Below are positions 1 to 6,567 of a stretch of DNA of 8,997 nt, one piece after another. The notes under the pieces were generated by a model. That model had not been told where the DNA came from, searched no databases, and saw nothing but the letters and a program-made list of their open reading frames with translations. Numbering within the stretch: position 1 is the stretch's first letter; every line of letters starts with the position of its first letter. The translations under genes were made by a program, and so were the position numbers. The stretch comes from Salinisphaera sp. UBA6602 (GTDB lineage Bacteria; Pseudomonadota; Gammaproteobacteria; Nevskiales; Salinisphaeraceae): contig DJIE01000067.1 in NCBI GenBank assembly GCA_002433465.1, positions 1-8,997 on the forward strand, read 5' to 3'.

Positions 1-621
1 GGCCAGCAGCGTCTTGCCGGTACCCGGAGAGCCGACCATGAGCACGCCGCGCGGAATCTTGCCGCCCACGCGCTGGAACTTGCCCGGCTCGGACAGGAAT
101 TCAACCAGTTCCTGAACCTCGGACTTGGCTTCTTCCACACCAGCCACGTCGGCGAAGGTGATCTTGACCTGGTCGGCCTGCATCATGCGCGCCTTGGACT
201 TGCCGAAGGACATCGCGCCGCGGCCACCGCCGCCGCCCTGCATCTGGCGCATGAAATAGATCCAGACGCCGATCAGCAGCAGGAACGGGAACCAGGAGAT
301 GAGAATCTGCTTGAGGAACGAGCCCTGATCCGGCGGCTCGCCCACGATCTCGACGTCGTGCTGGCGCAGCGTGCCGATCATGGCCTTGTTGTCGGACTCG
401 GGGCTGAACGTCGCGAACTTCTGGCCGGACTTGAGCTGGCCGCGGATCCGCTGATCCTCGATATTGACCTGCGACACGCTGCCGTTTTCGACCTGGTCGA
501 GGAACTGCGAGTACGGCACCTCGTTGGCGTTCGACGTCGACGGCGCGAAGCTCGAGAACACGCTCATCAGCACGAGCGCGATCACGACCCACAACAGCAG
601 ATTCTTAGCTAGTTCGTTCAA
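1..621 (-). CDS. ftsH: FtsH, ATP-dependent zinc metalloprotease, N-terminal 207 residues (partial)
   Basis: FtsH is a membrane-anchored hexameric AAA+ protease that extracts and degrades membrane and regulatory proteins. The visible part has a first membrane segment (about residues 5-23), a periplasmic stretch starting near VPYSQFLDQVENG (35-47), a second membrane segment (about 103-124), the poly-Gly linker QGGGGGRGAMSFGKS (128-142), the start of the AAA domain (TFADVAGVEEAK, 155-166) and the Walker A loop GSPGTGKT (197-204). The second GSP residue is serine where E. coli has proline. Walker B, the SRH arginines and the HEXXH zinc site lie beyond the left edge. The start is TTG at 621-619: GAGGA (634-630) lies 8 bases upstream, the reading MNELAKNLLLW matches the family N-terminus, and the only in-frame ATG (630-628) is followed at once by TAG. 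The gene lies 106 bases downstream of rlmE on the same strand, the usual proteobacterial arrangement. Confidence 0.97.
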   Translation of the reverse strand, partial: MNELAKNLLLWVVIALVLMSVFSSFAPSTSNANEVPYSQFLDQVENGSVSQVNIEDQRIRGQLKSGQKFATFSPESDNKAMIGTLRQHDVEIVGEPPDQGSFLKQILISWFPFLLLIGVWIYFMRQMQGGGGGRGAMSFGKSKARMMQADQVKITFADVAGVEEAKSEVQELVEFLSEPGKFQRVGGKIPRGVLMVGSPGTGKTLLA

Positions 622-629
622 GATCTACA

Positions 630-653
630 TCCTCGACCGCGATCCTGCGGTCG
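630..653 (-). promoter_or_regulatory. ftsH Shine-Dalgarno with abutting 7-bp hairpin and ATG-TAG mini-ORF
   Basis: On the transcribed strand the ftsH leader has a perfect 7-bp inverted repeat, CGACCGC (653-647) and GCGGTCG (640-634), with a 6-base loop. Its 3' arm runs directly into the Shine-Dalgarno GAGGA (634-630), so the first base of that site is in the stem. The ATG at 630-628 and TAG at 627-625 are in frame with ftsH and give a one-codon ORF ending 3 bases before the TTG start. The hairpin could limit ribosome access, but that is inference. E. coli ftsH is under sigma-32 control; I see no sigma-32-like promoter here. Confidence 0.4.
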
Positions 654-682
654 TATGATTGGTGTCCGACCTGGTAGCGGAC

Positions 683-688
683 AGTATA
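683..688 (-). promoter_or_regulatory. Possible -10 box of an ftsH promoter
   Basis: TATACT on the minus strand (688-683) matches the sigma-70 -10 consensus at five of six positions and would place the transcript start near 676, giving a leader of about 55 bases. No good -35 hexamer lies 16-18 bases upstream, because that stretch is the GC-rich tandem repeat TCGGCCTG (694-701 and 702-709). ftsH may simply be co-transcribed with rlmE. Confidence 0.25.
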
Positions 689-727
689 AACAATCGGCCT
701 GTCGGCCTGCTGCTTTATCCCACAGCT

Positions 728-1345
728 TCATGTACGCCAGCCCTGGCCCAACAGATACATTTCGCGGCTCGCATCGCGCGAGGCCTTGGGCTTGCGCACC
801 GCCACGCGTCGAAAGCGTTTGCGCATATCGACCAGCATTTCGTCGAAACCCTCGCCCTGAAACACCTTGATGAACAGATCGCCTTCAGCGTCCAGCACCG
901 AAGCGCACAGATCCAGCGCGAGTTCTGCCAACTGCATCACGCCGGCCTGATCGGCCACCATGATCCCTGTCAAATTGGGGGCCATGTCGGAAAGTACAAG
1001 ATCGACGCGGTCGCTGCCCAGCGCCTGCATCAGGCTATCCACCCCGGCCTGTTCGGCGAAATCGACGTTGAGAAAATCCACCCCGTCGATCGGTTTCATA
1101 TCCAGGCGGTCCAGTGCCACCACGCGCGCCTGTGGACGCTGGCGTCTACAGTACTGGCTCCAGCCGCCGGGCGCCGCCCCAAGGTCGACGATGCACTGCT
1201 TGGATTTGAGCAGCTGGTCGCGCTCATCGACCTCGGCCAGCTTGTAGACCGCGCGCGAGCGGTAATTATCCTTCTGCGCTGCCCGCACGTAGGGATCGTT
1301 ACGATGCTTGTCCAGCCAACGGCGTGTATCGCTGCGCTTGCTCAT
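728..1345 (-). CDS. rlmE: RlmE (FtsJ/RrmJ), 23S rRNA 2'-O-ribose methyltransferase (Um2552)
   Basis: RlmE uses S-adenosylmethionine to methylate the ribose of U2552 in the A-loop of 23S rRNA during late 50S assembly. The 205-residue length is close to the 209 of E. coli. The SAM-binding loop is DLGAAPGGWSQ (54-64). The catalytic K-D-K-E set fits K35 (in AVYKLAEVD), D120 (in LVLSDMAPN), K160 (in FIKVFQG) and E195 (in SREMYLLG), so an active enzyme is expected. The ATG at 1345-1343 gives the normal N-terminus (SDTRRWLDKH). There is no Shine-Dalgarno upstream; instead a -10-like TATACG lies 4 bases before the ATG, suggesting a leaderless message. Upstream it is divergent from yhbY; downstream comes ftsH. 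This linkage is conserved in Gammaproteobacteria. Confidence 0.97.
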   Translation of the reverse strand: MSKRSDTRRWLDKHRNDPYVRAAQKDNYRSRAVYKLAEVDERDQLLKSKQCIVDLGAAPGGWSQYCRRQRPQARVVALDRLDMKPIDGVDFLNVDFAEQAGVDSLMQALGSDRVDLVLSDMAPNLTGIMVADQAGVMQLAELALDLCASVLDAEGDLFIKVFQGEGFDEMLVDMRKRFRRVAVRKPKASRDASREMYLLGQGWRT

Positions 1346-1349
1346 GGGT

Positions 1350-1357
1350 CGTATACT
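1350..1357. promoter_or_regulatory. Candidate bidirectional promoter core between rlmE and yhbY
   Basis: The palindrome GTATAC (1351-1356) sits in the 49-base gap between the two divergent genes. Read forward it gives TATACT (1352-1357), a near-consensus -10 box about 37 bases before the yhbY ATG. Read backward it gives TATACG (1355-1350), four bases before the rlmE ATG. Predicted start points would be about 20 bases apart (near 1364 and 1344). Neither direction has a convincing -35 hexamer at 16-18 bases, so the call rests on the -10 symmetry and the lack of any other candidate in the gap. Confidence 0.4.
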
Positions 1358-1394
1358 GTTGCGCTGTTTTCAGCCAGCTGTCGTGAAACCGCCA

Positions 1395-1679
1395 ATGCCC
1401 CTAGACCTCGATGCCGCATCCCGCCGCGCACTCAAAAAACAGGCTCACCACCTCAAGCCTGTGGTGCAAACCGGCGCAGCCGGATTGAGCGAACCTGTAC
1501 TGGCTGAAATCGATCGCGCCCTGTTCGATCATGAGCTGGTGAAGGTCAAGCTTGCTACCGAAGAAAAACAGGATCGACGTGCCGAGGTCGAACAGATTTG
1601 CGAACGCCTCGAGGCGGCCTGCGTACAGCAGATCGGGCGTACCGCAACGCTGTATCGTCCCAACCCCGAAAAAACGTAG
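1395..1679 (+). CDS. yhbY: YhbY, CRM-domain RNA-binding protein associated with 50S assembly
   Basis: YhbY is a single-domain CRM (chloroplast RNA splicing and ribosome maturation) protein that binds pre-50S particles in E. coli. The 94-residue product (97 in E. coli) has the expected order: basic N-terminal helix (RRALKKQAHHLKP, 10-22), the GxxG loop as GAAG (27-30) within VQTGAAGLSE, the LxxHELVKVKLA strand region, and the C-terminal GRTATLYRP. I chose the ATG at 1395 because translation from there matches the family from its first helix. The open frame extends to an ATG at 1308, but that would overlap rlmE antisense and add 29 unrelated residues. No strong Shine-Dalgarno is visible. It is divergent from rlmE and convergent with greA, the same arrangement as in E. 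coli. Confidence 0.95.
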   Translation: MPLDLDAASRRALKKQAHHLKPVVQTGAAGLSEPVLAEIDRALFDHELVKVKLATEEKQDRRAEVEQICERLEAACVQQIGRTATLYRPNPEKT

Positions 1680-1685
1680 TCGGGA

Positions 1686-1714
1686 CGCTGCCGCGACGCC
1701 CGGTCACGGCAGCG
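1686..1714. terminator. Hairpin between convergent yhbY and greA, possible two-way terminator
   Basis: CGCTGCCG (1686-1693) pairs perfectly with CGGCAGCG (1707-1714). The 13-base loop can add GAC/GTC (1695-1697 with 1703-1705). It lies in the 44-base gap between the two stop codons. There is no U-tract right after it on the plus side. On the minus side, T6 (1674-1669) comes only about 11 bases after the stem. It is therefore a plausible stop for both transcripts but not a canonical intrinsic terminator. Confidence 0.45.
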
Positions 1715-1723
1715 CTAGCGCGA

Positions 1724-2206
1724 TCAGATATAGCGCACCTCGACGATTTCGAGCGTGCGGCGCCCGCCCGGCACCTCGATATCGACCACATCGCCTTCGG
1801 TCTTGCCGATCAGCGCACGGGCAATCGGCGAGGCGAACGACAGAAGTCCTTTCTTGATGTCGGCTTCATCTTCGCCAACGATCTGGTAGGTGAACTCCTC
1901 GCCGCTGTCCTCGTCGGCCAGGTCCAGCGTGGCGCCGAACACCACGCGACCGTTTGCCTGGGCACCCACGCGGGCGACATCGATAATCTGCGCGGTGGCA
2001 AGCTTCGACTCGATCTCGTTGATACGACCCTCGTTGAAGCCCTGTTCTTCCTTGGCTGCGTGGTACTCCGCGTTCTCCTTGAGATCGCCATGAGCACGCG
2101 CCTCCTCGATCGCCGCCACGATGCGCGGGCGCTCGGTCTTCTTGAGTCGCTTGAGCTCATCACGTAGCGCGTCGGCGCCGGTCTGCGTCAGCGGTGTCTT
2201 GTCCAT
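1724..2206 (-). CDS. greA: GreA, transcript cleavage factor
   Basis: GreA enters the secondary channel of RNA polymerase and stimulates cleavage of the backtracked 3' RNA end, rescuing stalled complexes. The 160-residue product (158 in E. coli) has the N-terminal coiled-coil with the acidic tip [22 protein letters not shown] (37-58). The catalytic-tip residues D41 and E44 sit exactly at the E. coli positions. The C-terminal FKBP-like domain includes [23 protein letters not shown] (126-148). The ATG at 2206 follows a strong Shine-Dalgarno (AGGTGGAG, 2216-2209). The open frame starts 12 codons earlier, but those residues are unlike the family. It is convergent with yhbY and downstream of bioA across an intrinsic terminator. 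Confidence 0.98.
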   Translation of the reverse strand: MDKTPLTQTGADALRDELKRLKKTERPRIVAAIEEARAHGDLKENAEYHAAKEEQGFNEGRINEIESKLATAQIIDVARVGAQANGRVVFGATLDLADEDSGEEFTYQIVGEDEADIKKGLLSFASPIARALIGKTEGDVVDIEVPGGRRTLEIVEVRYI

Positions 2207-2235
2207 CGCTCCACCTCGGAAAAACAACGCACCCG

Positions 2236-2268
2236 AAAACAAAACGGCCGCCGTTACGGCGACCGTTT
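2236..2268 (-). terminator. Strong intrinsic terminator between bioA and greA (possible greA leader attenuator)
   Basis: On the minus strand AAACGG-T-CGCCG (2268-2257) pairs with CGGCG-G-CCGTTT (2253-2242). This gives 12 bp including one U-G wobble, around a UAA loop, followed by TTTTGTTTT (2244-2236). This is a canonical Rho-independent terminator. It lies 78 bases past the bioA stop and ends 29 bases before the greA ATG. On the plus strand the wobble becomes a C-A mismatch and the T-run is weaker, so the minus direction is favoured. Confidence 0.85.
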
Positions 2269-2345
2269 CTCGTTTGCGGATGCAAGAATCGGTTGTGTCT
2301 GGGCCGGCCTCAGCCGGACAGGCTCAGGCTAGCAGCGCTTTCGCC

Positions 2346-3704
2346 TCAAGTCGAGACGGCGCGTTCTATGCCTTGTGCAGCCACCCTGCCCAGATGCGCG
2401 ATCTGTTCGGGCGTAATGACGTAAGGCGGCATGAAATAGATCACGTCGCCCAGCGGGCGCAGCAGTGCGCCCTGACTCAAGGCATGCTGATAAACGCGAA
2501 TCCCGCGGCGCTCGCGCCAGTCGAACGGGGTCTTCGTGGCCTTGTCGGCGACCATTTCGATGGCTACGACCATGCCGGTCTGGCGCACTTCGCCCACGTT
2601 CGGATGCGCGGCCAGCGGTGCGACTGCGTCGGCCATGTGCTGCGCCAGCTGGCGATTGACCGCGATCTGGTCGCGGCGCTTGAACTCGTCTAGCGTGGCC
2701 AACGCGGCCGCACAGGCCAGCGGGTTGCCGGTGTAGGAATGCGAATGCAGGAACGCGTTGAGGTTGGCGTAGTCGTCGTAGAACGCTGCATAGATGTCGT
2801 CCGTGGTCATGGTGATCGACAGCGGCAGATAGCCTGCCGTCAACCCCTTTGACAGACACATGAAATCCGGCGAAATACCCTCTTCGCCTGCCTGCTCGCA
2901 GGCAAACAGGGTGCCGGTACGGCCAAACCCCACCGCGATTTCGTCGGCAATGAGATGTACGCCGTAGCGATCGCAGGCCTCGCGCAGCAGCTCCAGATAA
3001 ACCGGGTGATACATCCGCATATGGCCGGCGCATTGCAGCAGCGGCTCCACGATCACGGCACAGGTTTCGTGCGCATGCTCGGCCAGCAGCGCCTCCATGT
3101 CCGCGAAAACCGCCCGGCTGTGCTCTTGCCAGCTCACGCCCGGCTCGCGCTGGTAGCAATCGGGCGAGCGCGCGGTCAGCGGCTTGAGCAACAGCGGCTC
3201 GTAGGTCTTCTTGTAAAGATCGACATCACCGACCGCGAGCGCACCGAGCGTTTCGCCGTGATAGCTGTTGCCCAGGTTGATGAATCGAGTCTTTTCGCCG
3301 TGGCCGGTGTTGCGCCAGTAGTGAAAGCTCATCTTGAGCGCGACTTCGACCGCGGCCGAACCGTTGTCGGCATAGAACGCGCGGGTGAGCCCGGCCGGCG
3401 TGAGATCCACCAGCCGCTCGGCCAGCTCGACCGCGGGCTCGTGTGAAAAACCGGCCAGCATGACGTGTTCGAGGGTATCCAGCTGACTCTTGATGCGGTC
3501 GTTGATGGCCGGGTTGGCGTGGCCGAAGATATTCACCCACCAGGAACTCACCGCATCGATATAGCGATTGCCGTCGAAGTCCTCCAGCCATACGCCCTCG
3601 CCGCGCTTGATCGGCACCGGCGGCATGGCCTCGGTGTCCTTCATCTGGGTACAGGGATGCCAGACGACTTTCAGATCGCGCGCGATCAGGTCGGCGTTAC
3701 TCAT
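2346..3704 (-). CDS. bioA: BioA, adenosylmethionine-8-amino-7-oxononanoate (DAPA) aminotransferase
   Basis: BioA transfers the amino group of S-adenosylmethionine to KAPA (8-amino-7-oxononanoate), making 7,8-diaminopelargonate in the antepenultimate step of biotin synthesis. It is a cytosolic class III PLP aminotransferase. The 452 residues show the BioA signature HPCTQMKD (16-23), SSWWVNIFGH (53-62), the phosphate-binding NGSAA (114-118), SYHGETLGA (147-155), the cofactor-contacting D254 in IADEIAVGFGRTG, the Schiff-base lysine K286 in LSKGLTAGYLP, and HSYTGNPLAC (322-331). All key residues are present. The ATG at 3704 gives the normal N-terminus; no clear Shine-Dalgarno precedes it. No other bio gene and no BirA-type operator is visible, so it stands apart from a bio operon. 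It follows ubiA by 86 bases on the same strand and may share its transcript. Confidence 0.97.
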   Translation of the reverse strand: MSNADLIARDLKVVWHPCTQMKDTEAMPPVPIKRGEGVWLEDFDGNRYIDAVSSWWVNIFGHANPAINDRIKSQLDTLEHVMLAGFSHEPAVELAERLVDLTPAGLTRAFYADNGSAAVEVALKMSFHYWRNTGHGEKTRFINLGNSYHGETLGALAVGDVDLYKKTYEPLLLKPLTARSPDCYQREPGVSWQEHSRAVFADMEALLAEHAHETCAVIVEPLLQCAGHMRMYHPVYLELLREACDRYGVHLIADEIAVGFGRTGTLFACEQAGEEGISPDFMCLSKGLTAGYLPLSITMTTDDIYAAFYDDYANLNAFLHSHSYTGNPLACAAALATLDEFKRRDQIAVNRQLAQHMADAVAPLAAHPNVGEVRQTGMVVAIEMVADKATKTPFDWRERRGIRVYQHALSQGALLRPLGDVIYFMPPYVITPEQIAHLGRVAAQGIERAVST

Positions 3705-3750
3705 AGACGATTACCGTATGCATGAACAGACAAGCCAGCGCTTGGGGCCG

Positions 3751-3766
3751 GCCTTTGATCGAAGGC
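3751..3766. other. Small hairpin in the ubiA-bioA gap
   Basis: GCCTT (3751-3755) pairs with AAGGC (3762-3766) around a 6-base loop in the 86-base gap between the ubiA stop and the bioA start. It has no U-tract on either strand, so it is at best a weak terminator or chance. I see no convincing bioA promoter in the rest of the gap. Confidence 0.25.
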
Positions 3767-3790
3767 GGTCGACGAGCGCGCGAACGCACC

Positions 3791-4666
3791 CTAGCGAATG
3801 GCGAGATCGGCGACAACGCCGGCAAAGATGACCCCGCCCAGGATGTTGTGCTGCATGAACGCACGAAAACAGGCATCGCGCTCGCGATGACGTGCAAGCC
3901 ACTGATGATTGACCGCCATGGCCGCACCGCCGGCCAGTCCGAGGTAATACAGCCAGCCCAGCTCGAACGCGCCGCCGACCGCGATCAGCAAGGCGAAGAA
4001 CAGCAGCTGGAATACACCGATTACGGCCCGATCGTAGCGCCCCCACAGAATAGCCGTGGATTTGACCCCGATCTTGAGATCGTCGTCGCGATCGACCATG
4101 GCGTAGAAGGTGTCGTAGACCAGCGCCCAGATGAGCGTGGCCACGAACAGCAGCCAGCCGCCCCACGGTACGAAGCCGGCCTGTGCCGCGAACGCCATGG
4201 GCACGGCCCAGCCAAAAGCGGCGCCCAGAAACATCTGCGGCCAATGCGTCATTCGCTTGGTAAACGGGTAAAGCACCGCCAGCCCCGCGCCCACCACCGA
4301 CATGGCGATGGTCAGGCCGTTGAGCGTAAGCACCAGCACAAAGGCGGCCAGACACAGCACGACAAACAGAACCAGCGCTTCGCGCGCACTGACTTCGCCC
4401 GTGGCCAGCGGGCGCGCCCTGGTACGTCGCACGTGGCCATCGATCTTGCGATCGGCGAAATCGTTGATCACACAGCCGGCCGAGCGCATGAGGATCGCGC
4501 CGAGCACGAAAACACAGAGCACCCAGGGATCGGGCATGCCATCGGCCGCCAGCCACAGCGCCCAGAGCATGGGCCAAAGCACAAGGAAGATGCCGATCGG
4601 CTTATGCAATCGCGTGAGCCGGAACAGCGCCTCGATATGGGCCGATTTGGAGGTGGCCGTACTCAT
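3791..4666 (-). CDS. ubiA: UbiA, 4-hydroxybenzoate polyprenyltransferase
   Basis: UbiA is an integral membrane prenyltransferase that attaches the polyprenyl tail to 4-hydroxybenzoate, the first membrane step of ubiquinone synthesis. The 291 residues (290 in E. coli) are mostly hydrophobic and fit the nine-helix UbiA fold. Both aspartate-rich motifs that bind Mg-diphosphate are present: NDFADRKID (68-76) and [20 protein letters not shown] (184-203). The N-terminal [17 protein letters not shown] (17-32 region) is typical. The ATG at 4666 has GGAG (4676-4673) six bases upstream and gives the usual length; an upstream ATG in the same frame (4768) would add 34 Arg/Ala-rich residues read from the palindromic leader. 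ubiC, the common partner that supplies 4-hydroxybenzoate, is not next to it. Divergent from gshA. Confidence 0.96.
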   Translation of the reverse strand: MSTATSKSAHIEALFRLTRLHKPIGIFLVLWPMLWALWLAADGMPDPWVLCVFVLGAILMRSAGCVINDFADRKIDGHVRRTRARPLATGEVSAREALVLFVVLCLAAFVLVLTLNGLTIAMSVVGAGLAVLYPFTKRMTHWPQMFLGAAFGWAVPMAFAAQAGFVPWGGWLLFVATLIWALVYDTFYAMVDRDDDLKIGVKSTAILWGRYDRAVIGVFQLLFFALLIAVGGAFELGWLYYLGLAGGAAMAVNHQWLARHRERDACFRAFMQHNILGGVIFAGVVADLAIR

Positions 4667-4869
4667 GATGAACTCCAGACAAACGCGCGCGGCCGCGCCG
4701 GCGCTCGAGCGCGGATTGCGCGCGCGGCCGCTCGTGCACCTGCGCCGTGTATTGAATGCATTCGCCAACTATCCCGGTCGATGCTTTTTAACGTTACCAT
4801 GCGCCAAATTCAGACTGCAGCATGATGCGCGCGGCCCGCGGCCCGCGATCATGACCGATTGGAGAATCC
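4667..4869. promoter_or_regulatory. Divergent ubiA/gshA intergenic region, promoters not resolved
   Basis: These 203 bases must hold the promoters of both divergent genes. The half next to ubiA is extremely GC-rich. The AT-richer middle (about 4750-4800) contains two small palindromes, GAATGCATTC (4754-4763) and TAACGTTA (near 4788-4796), which could be operators or chance. On the minus strand GATAGT near 4770 resembles a -10 box but has no good -35. I cannot assign either promoter with confidence. Confidence 0.3.
4689..4731. repeat. Nested palindromes in the ubiA leader
   Basis: GCGGCCGCGC (4689-4698) and GCGCGGCCGC (4722-4731) form a perfect 10-bp inverted repeat. Between them lies a separate perfect 12-bp palindrome, GCGCTCGAGCGC (4701-4712). 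The block is 13 bases upstream of the ubiA Shine-Dalgarno, so in a ubiA transcript starting further up it would be a very stable 5' UTR structure. Both arms contain the self-complementary GCGGCCGC. Function unknown. Confidence 0.6.
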
Positions 4870-6234
4870 ATGTCGGCGCCTTCACAATCCGGCGGCGCGA
4901 CGATCACGGATCGCCGCCAGCTCATCGAATACTTCGAAAACGCCTGCAAGCCGCCGAGCCGTTGGCGCCTGGGTACCGAACACGAGAAGTTCGTGTTCGA
5001 TCGCGACACCCTCAGGGCGCTGCCCTACGAGGGCGAGCGCGGCATCCGAACTTTCCTGGAAAAACTGCAGCGCTTCGGCTGGCAGCCAATGACCGAGAAC
5101 GGCAACCTCGTCGCGCTCGAACTCGGCCGTTGTCATATCACGCTCGAACCCGGCGGCCAGCTCGAACTTGCCGGCGCGCCGCTGGATACGGTCCATGAAA
5201 CCTGCGACGAGATCCACGTGCATCTCAAACAGGTCAAGGAAGTCGCCGCCGAGCTGAATGTCGGCCTGCTGGGGCTGGGTTTTCAGCCCAAATGGGCACG
5301 GGCCGACGTGCCGTGGATGCCCAAGCAGCGCTACGACATCATGAAAGCCTATATGCCCAAGGTGGGCACGCTCGGGCTGGACATGATGCTGCGCACCTCC
5401 ACCGTGCAGGTGAATATCGACTACGGCTCCGAAGCCGACATGATCCAGAAATTCCGGGTCGGCCTGGCGCTGCAGCCCGTGGCCACGGCGCTGTTCGCCA
5501 ACTCGCCCTTCACCGAGGGCAAGCCGAACGGCTTCGTGTCCTATCGCAGCCAGATCTGGACCGATACCGACAACGACCGCTCCGGCATGCTCGACTGGGT
5601 ATTCGACGACGACATGGGCTTCGAGCGCTATATCGAGTACGCGCTCGACGTGCCCATGTACTTCGTCTATCGCGACGGGCGCTATATCGATGCCTCAGGC
5701 CAGTCGTTTCGCGATTTTCTCGCCGGCAAGCTGCCGGCCCTGCCGGGCGAACTGCCCACGCTGTCGGACTGGGACGATCATCTGACCACGCTGTTTCCCG
5801 AGGTGCGCCTGAAGCGCTTCATGGAAATGCGCGGCGCCGACGGCGGCCCCTGGCGGCGTCTGTGTGCGCTGCCCGCCCTCTGGGCCGGGCTGTGTTACGA
5901 CAGCGAAGCCCTCGACGCCGCCTGGCAGCTATGCCGCGATTTCAGTGCCGAAGAACGCAATCGCCTGCGTCGCGAGGCGCCGATCCATGGCCTGAAAACG
6001 CCGTTTCGCGACGGCACCCTGCAGGATGTCGCGCGCGAAGTGGTCGCCATCGCCCAGGGCGGGCTGGAACGGCGCGCACGCCTGGACAGCCAGGATCGCG
6101 ACGAACGGATGTATCTCGACCAGCTGGCCGAAATCGCGGACACCGGGGTCACGCCGGCCGAAACGCTGCTCGATCTGTATGCCGGCCGCTGGAATGAATC
6201 GGTCGACCCGGTGTTCACCGAGTTCGCCTATTAG
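4870..6234 (+). CDS. gshA: Glutamate-cysteine ligase, plant/alphaproteobacterial type (GshA)
   Basis: This enzyme joins L-glutamate and L-cysteine using ATP, the first and limiting step of glutathione synthesis, in the cytosol. The 454 residues match the plant-type GCL family, not the E. coli GshA family: [12 protein letters not shown] (32-43), [14 protein letters not shown] (92-105), [16 protein letters not shown] (140-155), [13 protein letters not shown] (173-185), [17 protein letters not shown] (320-336), [11 protein letters not shown] (374-384) and the C-terminal [12 protein letters not shown]112 (HETCDE) and C332 (RLCALP) appear to match the CC2 cysteine pair of plant GCL. In characterised proteobacterial homologues that pair does not drive dimerisation or redox control. 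The ATG at 4870 follows GGAG (4861-4864) with a 5-base spacer. It is divergent from ubiA; gshB is not in the window. The TAG stop lies inside a 12-bp tandem repeat that provides a second in-frame TAG. Confidence 0.96.
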   Translation: MSAPSQSGGATITDRRQLIEYFENACKPPSRWRLGTEHEKFVFDRDTLRALPYEGERGIRTFLEKLQRFGWQPMTENGNLVALELGRCHITLEPGGQLELAGAPLDTVHETCDEIHVHLKQVKEVAAELNVGLLGLGFQPKWARADVPWMPKQRYDIMKAYMPKVGTLGLDMMLRTSTVQVNIDYGSEADMIQKFRVGLALQPVATALFANSPFTEGKPNGFVSYRSQIWTDTDNDRSGMLDWVFDDDMGFERYIEYALDVPMYFVYRDGRYIDASGQSFRDFLAGKLPALPGELPTLSDWDDHLTTLFPEVRLKRFMEMRGADGGPWRRLCALPALWAGLCYDSEALDAAWQLCRDFSAEERNRLRREAPIHGLKTPFRDGTLQDVAREVVAIAQGGLERRARLDSQDRDERMYLDQLAEIADTGVTPAETLLDLYAGRWNESVDPVFTEFAY

Positions 6235-6255
6235 CGGCCAGGGTAGCGGCCAGGG
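6232..6255 (+). repeat. 12-bp tandem duplication across the gshA stop codon
   Basis: TAGCGGCCAGGG occurs twice head to tail (6232-6243 and 6244-6255). The first copy begins with the gshA TAG stop. Because the unit is 12 bases, the second copy supplies another TAG in the same frame. It looks like a local slippage or duplication event. Confidence 0.85.
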
Positions 6256-6270
6256 CTGTTAGTTGAAGGC

Positions 6271-6475
6271 AGCCGCAGACGACGCCGATCAAGCCGATGT
6301 ATTGACTCGGCCGTGGTGGGCGATCACCTGTCTTGGCGCCTGATCTTCGGTAGCACCGGCGATAAGGAAAAGTCCGCAGATCACACAGATCGAAGCCAGG
6401 AGATCATGATCGTTCGCCGCCGACTGGCGCATGCACGGCGCTCGCTCATGCGTGTCATCGGCGAAATCTGCGGCT
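6271..6475. repeat. Imperfect inverted repeat, outer and inner arms 6271-6291 / 6455-6475
   Basis: AGCCGCAGA-CGA-CGCCGAT (6271-6289) is mirrored on the other strand by ATCGGCG-AAA-TCTGCGGCT (6457-6475). There are 9 plus 7 complementary positions separated by a 3-base mismatch. The arms are 165 bases apart, so this is more like two oppositely oriented copies of a sequence unit than a simple hairpin. Confidence 0.6.
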
Positions 6476-6567
6476 CCCCTGTAGAAGAGCGCACGCGACG
6501 GCTGCTTGGACGACGCCGGCCGCTCGGTCGCGTTTCAAGCCGCGCCGCCGTCGTGATCTGCGGCTTT
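6369..6567. repeat. Inverted repeat, arms 6369-6384 / 6553-6567
   Basis: CCGCAGATCAC (6374-6384) is perfectly complementary to GTGATCTGCGG (6553-6563). Pairing extends four more bases (AAAG with CTTT) after a single bulged T at 6373. These arms share the CCGCAGA core with the 6271/6475 pair. The four cores lie at 6273, 6374, 6467 and 6557, about 90-100 bases apart, the first two in one orientation and the last two in the other. Confidence 0.65.

Noticed and set aside
101..592. Open frame of 163 codons on the minus strand inside ftsH
   Set aside because: Shifted frame of the real FtsH reading; low-complexity Arg/Ala-rich product.
659..1507. Open frame of 282 codons on the plus strand opposite rlmE
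   Set aside because: It is antisense to a fully convincing rlmE and runs into yhbY in another frame; high GC explains the lack of stops.
3705..3790. BirA operator or biotin regulatory site before bioA
   Set aside because: No TTGTAAACC-type inverted repeat or other recognisable biotin operator is present in the gap.
3722..4825. Open frame of 367 codons on the plus strand opposite ubiA
   Set aside because: Antisense shadow of ubiA, rich in Arg, His and Gln with no domain.
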